This document shows positions 54,491 through 63,205 of a DNA stretch of 64,000 nucleotides, in pieces. The DNA lies in contig NZ_JAIRBB010000003.1 in assembly GCF_022008395.1 (NCBI RefSeq), forward strand, positions 124,001 through 188,000. Reading direction: 5' to 3'. Source of the DNA: Aequorivita xiaoshiensis (GTDB lineage: Bacteria > Bacteroidota > Bacteroidia > Flavobacteriales > Flavobacteriaceae). Every line of letters starts with the position of its first letter. Position 1 is the stretch's first letter. Under the pieces are notes generated by a model. That model had not been told where the DNA came from. It was given only the letters and a program-made list of their open reading frames with translations, and ran no database searches. The translations under genes were made by a program, and so were the position numbers.

Positions 54491-55645
54491 ATGAAAAAAT
54501 CAAAAACCATAATCATCCTTGCCACAATAGCGATATTGTTTTTGGCTTCAATGTATTGGCTGTATAGTAAAAACATTGAAGATCCGGTGGTTTACGAAAC
54601 TGAAAAACCTGCAATAGGCACTATATTAAAAAAGACTGTCGCAACAGGAAGTATAGTTCCAAAAGAGGAAGTTTTAATAAAACCTAACATTTCGGGAATT
54701 ATAGATCAAATATATGTTGAAGCCGGTGAAGTGGTTAAATCTGGAGATTTAATAGCAAAGGTAAAAGTTGTGCCTAATGTTTCGTCGCTTAACAGTGCCA
54801 AAAGCAATATAAACAATGTTCGTACCCAAGTAGAAACGGCTCGCCTTGCTTTTGAAAATCAGAAAAACATCTACAACCGCCAAAAGGAACTGTTTGAAAA
54901 AGGAGTTATTTCTGCAAATGAGTTTGATAACGCTCAATTAGCATACAATCAAGCGCAACAAAGATTAAAGCAAGAACAAGTGGGCTTAACGGCTGCAAAT
55001 CAAAATTACGACATCATCAGAACTGGAACCACTACTGGAATGGGAGCCTTGGCTAACACTGAAATTCGAGCTACGGTATCTGGGATGATCTTAGATGTTC
55101 CTGTAAAAACCGGAAATCAGGTAATCGAATCGAATAATTTTAACGATGGGACAACTATTGCAACAATAGCCGATGTTGATAAAATGATTTTTGAAGGAAA
55201 AGTAGATGAAAGTGAGGTTGGAAAAATAAAGGAAGGTCTTCCTCTAGAAATTACAGTTGGAGCACTTCCAGATGAACTTTTCAATGCAGAATTAGATTAT
55301 ATCGCTCCGAAAGGTGTAGATGAAAATGGAGCTATTCAGTTTGAGATAAAAGCTACAATGAAAAGCTTAGATACCTCTAAAGTATTTATTCGTGCTGGGT
55401 TAAGTGCAAATGCTTCAATAATTTTGGCTAAAGCTGAAAATGTTCTCACTTTAAAAGAAGCTTTGGTTCAATACGATCCAAAAACACAAAAACCATTTGT
55501 GGAAATTATGGTTGGAGACCAAAAATTTGAAAGAAAAGATGTTGAGTTAGGTATAAGTGATGGCATCGATGTAGAAGTAAAAAGTGGCGTTTCCGAAGAC
55601 GATGCCATTAAAGTATGGAATCAATTAAAACCTGCAGATCGATAA
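54491..55645 (+). CDS. periplasmic adaptor subunit (MacA/HlyD type), first
   Basis: A 384-aa membrane-fusion protein with an N-terminal anchor helix (about 6-25), a lipoyl/barrel-sandwich half near 55-95 (GIIDQIYVEAGEVVKSGDLIAKV), a long coiled-coil hairpin (about 100-180), and beta-barrel and membrane-proximal domains. It bridges the MacB permeases and a TolC channel. The gap to the TolC gene is 151 nt with a separate promoter box, so the TolC-adaptor pair may be transcribed alone as well. Confidence 0.92.
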   Translation: MKKSKTIIILATIAILFLASMYWLYSKNIEDPVVYETEKPAIGTILKKTVATGSIVPKEEVLIKPNISGIIDQIYVEAGEVVKSGDLIAKVKVVPNVSSLNSAKSNINNVRTQVETARLAFENQKNIYNRQKELFEKGVISANEFDNAQLAYNQAQQRLKQEQVGLTAANQNYDIIRTGTTTGMGALANTEIRATVSGMILDVPVKTGNQVIESNNFNDGTTIATIADVDKMIFEGKVDESEVGKIKEGLPLEITVGALPDELFNAELDYIAPKGVDENGAIQFEIKATMKSLDTSKVFIRAGLSANASIILAKAENVLTLKEALVQYDPKTQKPFVEIMVGDQKFERKDVELGISDGIDVEVKSGVSEDDAIKVWNQLKPADR

Positions 55646-55681
55646 AATAGGTAAGGGTAAATGCATTGTATAACTATAAGA

Positions 55682-55689
55682 TACCTTTG
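55682..55689 (+). promoter_or_regulatory. -7 box of the tolC-adaptor-tsaB unit
   Basis: TACCTTTG, with a TTG at 55666-55668 that is only 13 nt away. The leader to the ATG at 55797 would be about 102 nt. No hairpin was noticed in it. Confidence 0.4.
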
Positions 55690-55796
55690 CCTCAAATTAT
55701 GACATACTAAAAACTAAAAACTTATAGAAATTTAAATTTCATAATTTTTGTAACGCAATAGCAATACAAAAGACTTATTCAGTAATAGAAAAATTT

Positions 55797-57128
55797 ATGA
55801 AAAAGATAATAATCCCATTTCTTTTATTAATTTGTAGCATTTCCTTAAATGCTCAAACCAAACAATGGACACTTCAGGAATGTGTAAACCACGCTTTAGA
55901 AAATAATATTTCAGTAAAACAAAGTCAGTTAGATTTAGAGTTTACCGAAGCTGATAAATTACAAGCTATTGGTAATTTTTTACCTAGTTTAAATGCCAAT
56001 GCTTCAGCATCAAAAAACACGGGACTTAGTTTAAACCCAACAACCAATCAATTAGAAAATACAACCCTAGGTTCAGCTTCTGGAGCTATTAATGTAGGCT
56101 ATACTCTTTTTGATGGTTTAAGAAACGTACGTCAATTACAACGAGCGAAACTTTCAGAACTTGCAGCACAGTATCGTTTAGATAAAATGAAAGATGATAT
56201 TGCTTTGGCTGTAGCAAACTCATATTTGCAGGTTTTATTAAATAAGGCAAACTTAGAAGTCATAAAATCGCAAAATGAGGTTACTCTTCAACAGTTACAA
56301 AGAACTAATGACCTTGTAGATGCGGGGGTCCTTCCTCGTGGCGATCTTTTAGAAATAAAGGCTACCGATGCTGGTGAAAAACAAAGAATTGCTATTTCGG
56401 AAAATAACGTAAAGATTTCACTTATTAGTCTAGCGCAACTATTACTGATTAAGGATTACTCGAATTTTGATATAGCCGAAGAAGAATACAATATTATCGA
56501 TGGTGGAATTGCAGACAAAGATGTTTCAGAAATTATTAGAAGTGCGAAAGAAACACGCTCTGAAGTAAAAATTGCTCAAAAAAATGTAGAGCTTGCCGAA
56601 AAGGACTTACAGATTTCTAGAGGAAGTTACTACCCTACGCTTTCAGCTTTTTTTGGTTATAATACACGTTATGCAGATAATGACCCACTTGAACGCGATT
56701 TCGTGGAGCAGTTGTATTTGAACGATGGAATAGGTTATGGCTTACAGCTAAACATTCCTATATTCAATGGGTTTGCAGCACGTAGTGGTGTAATGAGAAG
56801 CAAAGTAAATTTAAAGAATACTAAATATCAATTAGAGCAGGCACAGCTTGATCTTGAATCTAATGTTTACCAAGCCTATGTAGATGCGAATGGTGCATTA
56901 AAAGCTTATGAAGCTGCTACAGTTGCAATGGAATCGCAAGAATTAGCATATCAATATGCAAAAGATCGCTATGATGTTGGTTTAACCAACGCTTTCGATT
57001 TTAGTCAATCAAAACTGAGATATGACAATGCTAAAATTGAAGAAAACAGAACTAAATTTGAGTATATTTTTAAATTAAAAGTTTTGGAATTGTATTTTGG
57101 CGTTCCAGCAAGCGAATTAAAATTTTAA
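55797..57128 (+). CDS. TolC family outer-membrane channel protein
   Basis: A 443-aa TolC homologue with a signal peptide (about 1-19, ending LNAQ). The two repeats of coiled-coil helices and barrel strands are visible (WTLQECVNHALENNISVKQ at the start, LQISRGSYYPTLSAFFGY in the second half). It completes the exporter by forming the outer-membrane duct. The next adaptor gene starts 2 nt downstream. Confidence 0.93.
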   Translation: MKKIIIPFLLLICSISLNAQTKQWTLQECVNHALENNISVKQSQLDLEFTEADKLQAIGNFLPSLNANASASKNTGLSLNPTTNQLENTTLGSASGAINVGYTLFDGLRNVRQLQRAKLSELAAQYRLDKMKDDIALAVANSYLQVLLNKANLEVIKSQNEVTLQQLQRTNDLVDAGVLPRGDLLEIKATDAGEKQRIAISENNVKISLISLAQLLLIKDYSNFDIAEEEYNIIDGGIADKDVSEIIRSAKETRSEVKIAQKNVELAEKDLQISRGSYYPTLSAFFGYNTRYADNDPLERDFVEQLYLNDGIGYGLQLNIPIFNGFAARSGVMRSKVNLKNTKYQLEQAQLDLESNVYQAYVDANGALKAYEAATVAMESQELAYQYAKDRYDVGLTNAFDFSQSKLRYDNAKIEENRTKFEYIFKLKVLELYFGVPASELKF

Positions 57129-57130
57129 AT

Positions 57131-58399
57131 ATGAAGAAAAAAACACTTATTTGGATTGTTGTAGCGGTTGTCCTACTTATAATTATATTGATTTTTGGGA
57201 AAAAAGCTGGCTGGTTTGGAAAATCAGGCGATTTCAAAGAGGTTGAAATAACTCAAATAGAATTATTAGACATCACTGAAACTGTTGCTGCAACGGGAAA
57301 AATTCAACCTGAAGTGGAAGTGGCCCTTTCTTCAGAGGTTTCTGGTGAAATTATTGAGCTTCCTATTAAAGAAGGTCAGACGGTTGAAAAAGGAGATCTT
57401 TTGGTTAAAATTAACCCAGACCTTATTCAAGCTGCCGTAAGCCAATCCCAAGCTGGACTTCAGAATGTAAGAGCGCAATTAGCACAAGCCGAAGCTAGTA
57501 AAAAGAATGCTCAATTAACTTATGAAAGAAATAAAACACTTTTTGAAAAAGGCGTGATTTCTAAGTCTGAATGGGATAAATCTGTTACAGATTTCGATAT
57601 GGCTAAAGCAAATGTGAAAGCTGCTTATTACAGTGTACAAAGTGCTGCTGCCAACGTTAAACAATCGGTAGATAACCTTTCTAGAACCACAATTTATGCT
57701 CCAATGAGCGGTACAATTTCAAAGTTGTCTGTAGAACTTGGGGAAAGAGTAGTGGGTACAGCTCAAATGGCAGGTACAGAAATCGTCCGTGTTGCAAACT
57801 TGCAGAAAATGGAAGTTGAGGTTGACGTAAACGAAAACGACATTGTAAAAGTATCGGTTGGTGACTCAACTATGGTTGAAGTTGATGCGTATTTAAAAAG
57901 AGAGTTTAAAGGTGTGGTGACTGCAATTGCCAATAGCGCTGAAAATACTTTAACAGCCGATCAGGTAACTAATTTTAAAGTTAAAGTTAGTATTCTTCCA
58001 GAATCATATAAGGATTTAACCGAAGGAAAGCCAGAAAGCTATTCACCGTTCCGCCCTGGAATGACTGCTACAGTAGATATTATCACAAATAAAAAACGAA
58101 AGGTAGTTGGGGTTCCAATTAGTTCAATTGTTGTTAAAACTGATACATCAGATACTAGAAAACCAAAGACTAATGAACAAACATCAAATACCGAAAAGTT
58201 CGAAGCGGTTTATGTGAAAGAAGGAGATGAGGCCAAGTTAAGAGTTGTAAAAACAGGTATTCAGGATGAATCAAATATTGAGATTCTTTCTGGTTTAAAA
58301 GAAGGAGAAACAGTAATAACTGGACCATATACTACCGTAACTAAATTACTAAAGCAAGGTGATAAAGTTGAGGTTATTTCAAATTCAAAGAATAATTAA
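57131..58399 (+). CDS. periplasmic adaptor subunit (HlyD/RND type), second
   Basis: A second membrane-fusion protein, 422 aa. The anchor helix is about 6-23; the barrel-sandwich part reads SGEIIELPIKEGQTVEKGDLLVKI; the coiled coil is about 95-180; the C-terminal domain includes GMTATVDI and ends with the LKEGETVITGPY block. It differs from the first adaptor in length and coiled-coil sequence. Two adaptors for one permease pair may serve different complexes. tsaB follows after 3 nt. Confidence 0.92.
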   Translation: MKKKTLIWIVVAVVLLIIILIFGKKAGWFGKSGDFKEVEITQIELLDITETVAATGKIQPEVEVALSSEVSGEIIELPIKEGQTVEKGDLLVKINPDLIQAAVSQSQAGLQNVRAQLAQAEASKKNAQLTYERNKTLFEKGVISKSEWDKSVTDFDMAKANVKAAYYSVQSAAANVKQSVDNLSRTTIYAPMSGTISKLSVELGERVVGTAQMAGTEIVRVANLQKMEVEVDVNENDIVKVSVGDSTMVEVDAYLKREFKGVVTAIANSAENTLTADQVTNFKVKVSILPESYKDLTEGKPESYSPFRPGMTATVDIITNKKRKVVGVPISSIVVKTDTSDTRKPKTNEQTSNTEKFEAVYVKEGDEAKLRVVKTGIQDESNIEILSGLKEGETVITGPYTTVTKLLKQGDKVEVISNSKNN

Positions 58400-58402
58400 A
58401 AA

Positions 58403-59062
58403 ATGGCAATAATTCTCTGCATAGAAACGGCTACAACTAATTGTTCTGTTGCCCTTGCAATAGATGGGGAAGTAAAAGCTATTAGGGAAGAAAACAACCA
58501 AAAATATTCGCATGCCGAAAAACTTCACATTTTTATTGATGAAGTTATAAATGAGGCGAATATTGACAAAACCAATTTAGAAGCAATTGCCGTTAGTAAA
58601 GGTCCAGGGTCCTACACAGGCTTGCGAATTGGTGTTTCTGCAGCTAAAGGCCTGTGCTTCGCGCTAGATATTCCTTTAATATCAACACTCACCTTAGAAG
58701 TGTTAGCACAGCAAGTTAAGTGTGAAGACTGCTTTATTATTCCTTTATTAGATGCTAGAAGAATGGAGGTTTACTCTGCTGTTTTTAATGCTGAAAAAAA
58801 GCAAATAAAAGAAACTAAAGCAGAAATTATCGATGAAAATTCATTTGTTGAATTTCTAAATGAGAAAAAAACAATTTTCATTGGCGATGGTTCGGCAAAA
58901 TTTGAAGCAATTTGTAATCATAACGATGCAGAGTTTTATAAAATAACACATCCTTCCTCAGCCGAAATGGCTAGTTTGGCAGAGGCTAAATATAAAATAG
59001 GCGACACTGAAAGCGTCGCCTATTTTGAACCTTATTATTTAAAAGAATTTCTTTTAAACTAG
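58403..59062 (+). CDS. tsaB: tRNA t6A biosynthesis protein TsaB
   Basis: TsaB partners TsaD in making the threonylcarbamoyl group of t6A37 in tRNAs. It has the ASKHA fold, with CIETATTNCSVALA at the start and the conserved SKGPGSYTGLRIGVSAAKGL segment (about 64-84). The 219-aa length fits. Transcriptional coupling to an exporter adaptor (3-nt gap) is odd for this housekeeping gene. A perfect 12-bp hairpin is embedded in its last part (58994-59026). It converges on a minus-strand gene with 7 nt between stops. Confidence 0.95.
   Translation: MAIILCIETATTNCSVALAIDGEVKAIREENNQKYSHAEKLHIFIDEVINEANIDKTNLEAIAVSKGPGSYTGLRIGVSAAKGLCFALDIPLISTLTLEVLAQQVKCEDCFIIPLLDARRMEVYSAVFNAEKKQIKETKAEIIDENSFVEFLNEKKTIFIGDGSAKFEAICNHNDAEFYKITHPSSAEMASLAEAKYKIGDTESVAYFEPYYLKEFLLN
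58994..59026 (-). terminator. terminator hairpin inside the tsaB coding end
   Basis: AAAATAGGCGAC pairs perfectly with GTCGCCTATTTT around a nine-base loop. On the minus strand the stem is followed by a TATATTT stretch. It would therefore terminate the convergent minus-strand operon (62.7-59.1 kb) while lying inside the opposite coding sequence. The same bases encode residues KIGDTESVAYF of TsaB. Confidence 0.6.
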
Positions 59063-59069
59063 TTTCTAT

Positions 59070-59771
59070 TTATAAAAGAGAATCGAAATGCTGAACAGCT
59101 TTTATTAAATCTGCCTCTTTGTCAAGGTCTAAGTTGTTTGCCTTGATAAAAGCTTTCATTTCATTCTTTTTCTTATCCATCATTTTAAGAATTCTAGACC
59201 TGCTGCTAGGCATTTCTAAGAAAGTTCCATCTTCTACCAAATAATACTTCACATTCTTTGAAAATGAAGGTTTAGTGTCTGTCTGGTAATTATTGCGTGC
59301 TTTTTTTGCTTCGTTAAACTTTGATGTCACTTTTTTATAAAGATCATAGTTTTTTCCGTCGCTTAGCACATTAAAATAACCACCTTTTTCATTACTACCC
59401 TGGTAAGGCACGAATAAATAAATGTCTTTACCAATTTTTACAAATACTTCTGGGTCTTTAATTAAAGCTCCATAATTTTTGTCGGTAGCGTGTTTTTTAA
59501 TTTCTATTTCGTCGGCAAAAGCATTATAACGCATAAGTACATTAGATTGCATCAAATCTTCCCCTTGGAAAATGGAGCCATTTAAAAAATTAGAGTTTAC
59601 ATAAGCATCATCTACTATGGACTCAAACTCGGCTTCAGTTAACCCAAAAGCTAATGCTTTTTGATTAATATCTATCGTGGTTGCGTACATATCGAAACTA
59701 GTGCTTGCGCGTTGTGCAAATAAAGGGCTTGTAGTAAGGGCAATTAGTCCTATTAACAATATTTTTTTCAT
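59070..59771 (-). CDS. secreted hypothetical protein
   Basis: A 233-aa protein with a signal peptide (about 1-19, ending LFAQ) and no domain I recognise. It has no cysteine and no sorting domain, so it is probably periplasmic. The middle (about 85-145) is beta-rich (VFVKIGKDIYLFVPYQG), and the C-terminal 50 residues are helical and charged (LKMMDKKKNEMKAFIKANN). It lies 11 nt after the MscS gene in the same operon. It is of the type seen as a conserved hypothetical in Flavobacteriaceae. Confidence 0.75.
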   Translation of the reverse strand: MKKILLIGLIALTTSPLFAQRASTSFDMYATTIDINQKALAFGLTEAEFESIVDDAYVNSNFLNGSIFQGEDLMQSNVLMRYNAFADEIEIKKHATDKNYGALIKDPEVFVKIGKDIYLFVPYQGSNEKGGYFNVLSDGKNYDLYKKVTSKFNEAKKARNNYQTDTKPSFSKNVKYYLVEDGTFLEMPSSRSRILKMMDKKKNEMKAFIKANNLDLDKEADLIKAVQHFDSLL

Positions 59772-59782
59772 GATTTATTATA

Positions 59783-60637
59783 TTATGATTTATTAGGGTT
59801 AAGTGTTTCCAAATTAAAATGGTGAACATCTCGTTGTGGGAATGGAATTGAAATTCCAGCTGCTTCTAATCTAGACTTTCCTTCTTCTAAAATTAACCAT
59901 CTTAAATTCCAGAAATCTTCATTCTTAGCCCAATAACGTAGACTTAAATTAACTGAACTATCACCTAATTCGGCAACTACAATCATAGGTGCTTTATCTT
60001 CAAGTTGTAGAACAGTCTCTTGTTCGTTTACTAAATTAAGTAAAATATCTTTTGCCTCCTTAATATTATCATCATAACCTATTCCAAAGGTTAAGTTTTC
60101 TCTTCTAATACCTTCAGAAGTATAATTAACTATATTGTCGTTGCTTAACTTTCCGTTAGGGATTATAGCGAGTTGGTTTCCAAAAGTAGTGAGCTTAGTG
60201 TTGAATATATTAATATCTTTTACAGTACCATCAATACCTTGGGCGCTAATAAAGTCTCCAACCTTAAAGGGTTTCATTAATAAAATTAGAATCCCCCCAG
60301 CAAAGTTTGCTAACGATCCTTGTAATGCTAAACCAACAGCAAGACCAGCAGCACCAATTATAGCAACTAGGGAAGCAGATTCTACTCCTAATTGGGTAAC
60401 TACGAGAACAAATAAAACAATTTTAAGCGCCCAGTTAATTAAACTAGCGATAAAGTTCTCTAAAGTAGGATCATAATCTTTTTTGTCAAAAAACTTCCTA
60501 ACTATTTTATTTATAAGTCTTACAACCCACATCCCTATAAATAAAAGTAAAATAGCCCCGATTAAACTCGGTAGAAAGTCGATAAACTTTTGACCATATT
60601 CTTCGATATAAATATTAATGTCCTTAAATTTTTCCAT
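59783..60637 (-). CDS. small-conductance mechanosensitive channel (MscS family)
   Basis: A 284-aa MscS-type channel that opens on hypo-osmotic shock. Three helices (about 18-40, 60-82, 87-115) precede a pore-lining helix with GAAGLAVGLALQGSLANFAGGILIL (about 92-117, split at the glycines). After it come the beta domain (VGDFISAQGIDGTVKDIN) and the alpha/beta vestibule. The C-terminus is short. It lies between the DUF255 gene (24 nt upstream in the transcript) and the secreted hypothetical. Confidence 0.92.
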   Translation of the reverse strand: MEKFKDINIYIEEYGQKFIDFLPSLIGAILLLFIGMWVVRLINKIVRKFFDKKDYDPTLENFIASLINWALKIVLFVLVVTQLGVESASLVAIIGAAGLAVGLALQGSLANFAGGILILLMKPFKVGDFISAQGIDGTVKDINIFNTKLTTFGNQLAIIPNGKLSNDNIVNYTSEGIRRENLTFGIGYDDNIKEAKDILLNLVNEQETVLQLEDKAPMIVVAELGDSSVNLSLRYWAKNEDFWNLRWLILEEGKSRLEAAGISIPFPQRDVHHFNLETLNPNKS

Positions 60638-60661
60638 AAATGTTTTACTGTTTTTTAATTT

Positions 60662-62698
60662 TTAGTTTAATGATTTAATTGCAATTTCGGAATCCTTAAC
60701 TGGAATCTTACACGTATTATTTTCGCAAATATAAATAAGTGTTTCATCCTTGACGAACCTATTTTTAAATAGAGGAGCATTGTTTTCTACATTGCTTGCA
60801 GCTAAAATGGTGTTGGGCAAATAGTGACTGTAGAATTCCTGAATTTTTTTAGATGCATTGTCTCCCACAACAACTATTTCAAAAAAGTTATTTTGAAAAT
60901 TTGAAAGCAAATCTAACCAATTAGAAAACCCGCTAGGGTAACTTTTTATTTCCGCTACTACATTTTTTAGCATCTGCTTAGAAATTTCATTAAAACGAGG
61001 CTCCTCAAAATACTTCGAAAGTTTGTACAAATTCTTTGCCATAACTGAATTTGATGCAGGAATGACATTGTCTCGATATTCAAAATTTCTACTAACAATG
61101 GCTGGGTCTTCTTTTGATGTAAAATAAAACATATTTTTTTCCTCGTCAAAAAAGTTTACGATTGAATAATCTGTCAATTCTTTTGATAAGTTAAGCCACT
61201 TTTCATCCAAGGTAACTTGGTATAAACTTATAAAAGCTTCAATGGTAAAAGCGTAATCTTCCAAAAAGCCGTTAATTGTACTTTTCCCTTCTTTATAATT
61301 ATGAAATAATGCGCCGTTTTTCTGAAGTTGATTTCTAGTAAGAAACTCAGCATTTCTAAGGGCGATATCTAAATATTCTTGATTTTGGAATGCTTTGTAA
61401 GCATCTATATATCCCTTTAGCATCATAGCATTCCAAGAAGTAAGTGTTTTGTCATCCAGTCTTGGTTTCGGTCTCTCGTTTCGATAGCTTAAAAGGGTTT
61501 GCTTCCATCTTTCCTTTTTCTGTTGAAGGGTTTCATGAGAAATATTAAACTCTTCTTCAATTTCTGACTTTGTTTTCCTTCTAATTAAAACATAATTATT
61601 GTGTTCCCACTTCCCGTAGCTATTTACATTGTAATACGTGCTAAAAATTTTAAAATCGTCTTCTAGCAAATTTTCTAATTCCTCTTGAGTGAAAACATAA
61701 AATGCTCCTTCTTCTAATTTTCCGTCTTTATTATTACTGTCTGCATCTAAGGATGAATAAAATCCTCCATCCTCATTGGTAAGGTTTATGGCGATAAAAT
61801 CTAGCGTTTCTTCAACCACTTCTTTGTAAAGTGGCTTTTTAGTAACTAGATAGGCATTGCTGTATAGGCTTACGAGCTGGGCATTGTCATACAGCATCTT
61901 TTCAAAGTGAGGTACGTGCCATTTTTCATCTGTACTATAACGTGAAAATCCACCTCCTAATTGATCGAAAAGCCCACCGTAGGCCATTTTATCTAATGAT
62001 AAAATAACGTAGTTCAATAAGGTATTATGGTTATTCTCAACAGCATGTCGTAATAGGAATTCAAAATTGTTTGGCATCATAAATTTTGGAGCTCCTCGAA
62101 ATCCACCATTTTTATTATCAAATCTCTCTGAAAAATTTTTAATAATATCTGCTGTTGGAAATTTTGTTAAATCTACATCTTCAGTATTTAACTCAATTAG
62201 ATCCATGCTTTTAATACCCTGTTCTAACCTGTTAGCGTAAGCAATAAATTTTTCAGGTTCTTCTTCGTACACCTCCTGAATTTTCTCTAGAGCATTTATC
62301 CAATCACTTTTACGAAAATAAGTACCGCCCCAAACAGGTCGGCCATCTGGAAGCGTAATAACATTTAATGGCCATCCCGCACTTCCAGTCATAAGTTGAA
62401 CTGCATTTATATATGTTTGATCTACATCTGGTCGTTCCTCTCGGTCTACTTTAATCGAGATATAATTTTTGTTCATAACCTCTGCAACCTCAATATCTTC
62501 AAAACTTTCATGCTCCATGACGTGACACCAATGACAGGCGGCATAACCAATACTAATTACGATGAGTTTTTTTTCTTTTCTGGCCTGTTGCAAAGCTGCG
62601 TCATTATACGGTTTCCAATTTACAGGGTTATGAGCATGCTGAAGCAGGTAAGGGCTAGTTTCGTAAATTAAATCGTTTGTAAAGAGATGTGTGTTCAA
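60662..62698 (-). CDS. DUF255/YyaL-type thioredoxin-like protein, 5' end uncertain
   Basis: A 678-aa protein from a TTG at 62698. It has an N-terminal thioredoxin-like DUF255 domain (NDLIYETSPYLLQHAHNPVNW, then ACHWCHVMEHESFED with C55 and C58) and an (alpha/alpha)6 barrel similar to glycosidases (about 200-660). Function is unknown. The frame stays open 63 nt upstream and encodes what looks like a lipoprotein signal (LILGILLAC, with the Cys codon at 62722-62720). That part contains no ATG, GTG or TTG and is bounded by a TAG at 62764-62762. Either the 5' end is lost, or the shorter TTG form is made in the cytoplasm. Confidence 0.85.
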   Translation of the reverse strand: MNTHLFTNDLIYETSPYLLQHAHNPVNWKPYNDAALQQARKEKKLIVISIGYAACHWCHVMEHESFEDIEVAEVMNKNYISIKVDREERPDVDQTYINAVQLMTGSAGWPLNVITLPDGRPVWGGTYFRKSDWINALEKIQEVYEEEPEKFIAYANRLEQGIKSMDLIELNTEDVDLTKFPTADIIKNFSERFDNKNGGFRGAPKFMMPNNFEFLLRHAVENNHNTLLNYVILSLDKMAYGGLFDQLGGGFSRYSTDEKWHVPHFEKMLYDNAQLVSLYSNAYLVTKKPLYKEVVEETLDFIAINLTNEDGGFYSSLDADSNNKDGKLEEGAFYVFTQEELENLLEDDFKIFSTYYNVNSYGKWEHNNYVLIRRKTKSEIEEEFNISHETLQQKKERWKQTLLSYRNERPKPRLDDKTLTSWNAMMLKGYIDAYKAFQNQEYLDIALRNAEFLTRNQLQKNGALFHNYKEGKSTINGFLEDYAFTIEAFISLYQVTLDEKWLNLSKELTDYSIVNFFDEEKNMFYFTSKEDPAIVSRNFEYRDNVIPASNSVMAKNLYKLSKYFEEPRFNEISKQMLKNVVAEIKSYPSGFSNWLDLLSNFQNNFFEIVVVGDNASKKIQEFYSHYLPNTILAASNVENNAPLFKNRFVKDETLIYICENNTCKIPVKDSEIAIKSLN

Positions 62699-62785
62699 AG
62701 TATCTTTTTTAGAGGTATTACAGGCAAGTAGAATCCCTAGTATTAAGGTAACAGGAAATAGCTATATTACAGAAGTTTATAAAAT

Positions 62786-62824
62786 AAAAATACGCTTTTG
62801 GAAAATCAAAAGCGTATTTTTAAT
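62786..62824 (-). terminator. terminator downstream of dodecin
   Basis: A perfect 15-bp stem (AAAAATACGCTTTTG / CAAAAGCGTATTTTT) with a six-base loop spans 62786-62821. It is T-rich on both strands, so it could stop transcription from either side. It lies 17 nt after the dodecin stop and only about 25 nt before the DUF255 signal-coding frame. Confidence 0.88.
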
Positions 62825-62838
62825 ATTTCCTGAAGAAT

Positions 62839-63039
62839 TTATTTAACTTCAAAAGTAATCTTTACGTTAACACGGAATTGAGTAATATCCCCATTGTCTA
62901 CAACGCAACTGTGTTCTTGAACATAAACAGAACGGATGTTTTTTACGCTTTTTGAAGCTTCTTTTACTGCATTTCTTGTAGCATCTTCCCAGCTTTCATT
63001 AGAGCTAGCAAGAATTTCAATTACTTTTAATACTGCCAT
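62839..63039 (-). CDS. dodecin family protein
   Basis: A 66-aa protein of dodecin fold. Dodecins form hollow dodecamers that store flavin or other small ligands and protect against light-driven damage. The sequence shows the family pattern: VLKVIEILASSNESWEDATRNAVKEASKSVKNIRSVYVQEHSC and a closing VNVKITFEV strand (key positions only; helix 14-33 and three strands). No flavin-stacking tryptophan is seen other than W17, which lies in the helix, so the usual one is at its expected place. It stands alone between NifU-like and DUF255 genes. Confidence 0.87.
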   Translation of the reverse strand: MAVLKVIEILASSNESWEDATRNAVKEASKSVKNIRSVYVQEHSCVVDNGDITQFRVNVKITFEVK

Positions 63040-63205
63040 AATTACTTAGTTTTTGTTCCCATCTTGTTAATTAAAAGATTGGGATAATTAATAAAACACT
63101 AAGATACAGTTATTAAGAATTATTAATCTGAAAATTAAGTTAAACCTTTACATTAAAAGCTGAAAATGAACTAAATAAATATTAAAATATTTTAGATATT
63201 GTAGG

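Noticed and set aside
10501-62760. The shared octamer TTAATACT in the two export-signal frames that lack a start codon.
   Set aside because: It would allow an ATA start in both, but eight AT-rich bases can recur by chance and ATA starts are very rare.
63057-63083. Imperfect hairpin (CCCATCTT...AAGATTGGG) in the dodecin leader.
   Set aside because: It has a bulge, no U-tract and no match to a riboswitch class I know; flavin sensing would be tempting but unsupported.
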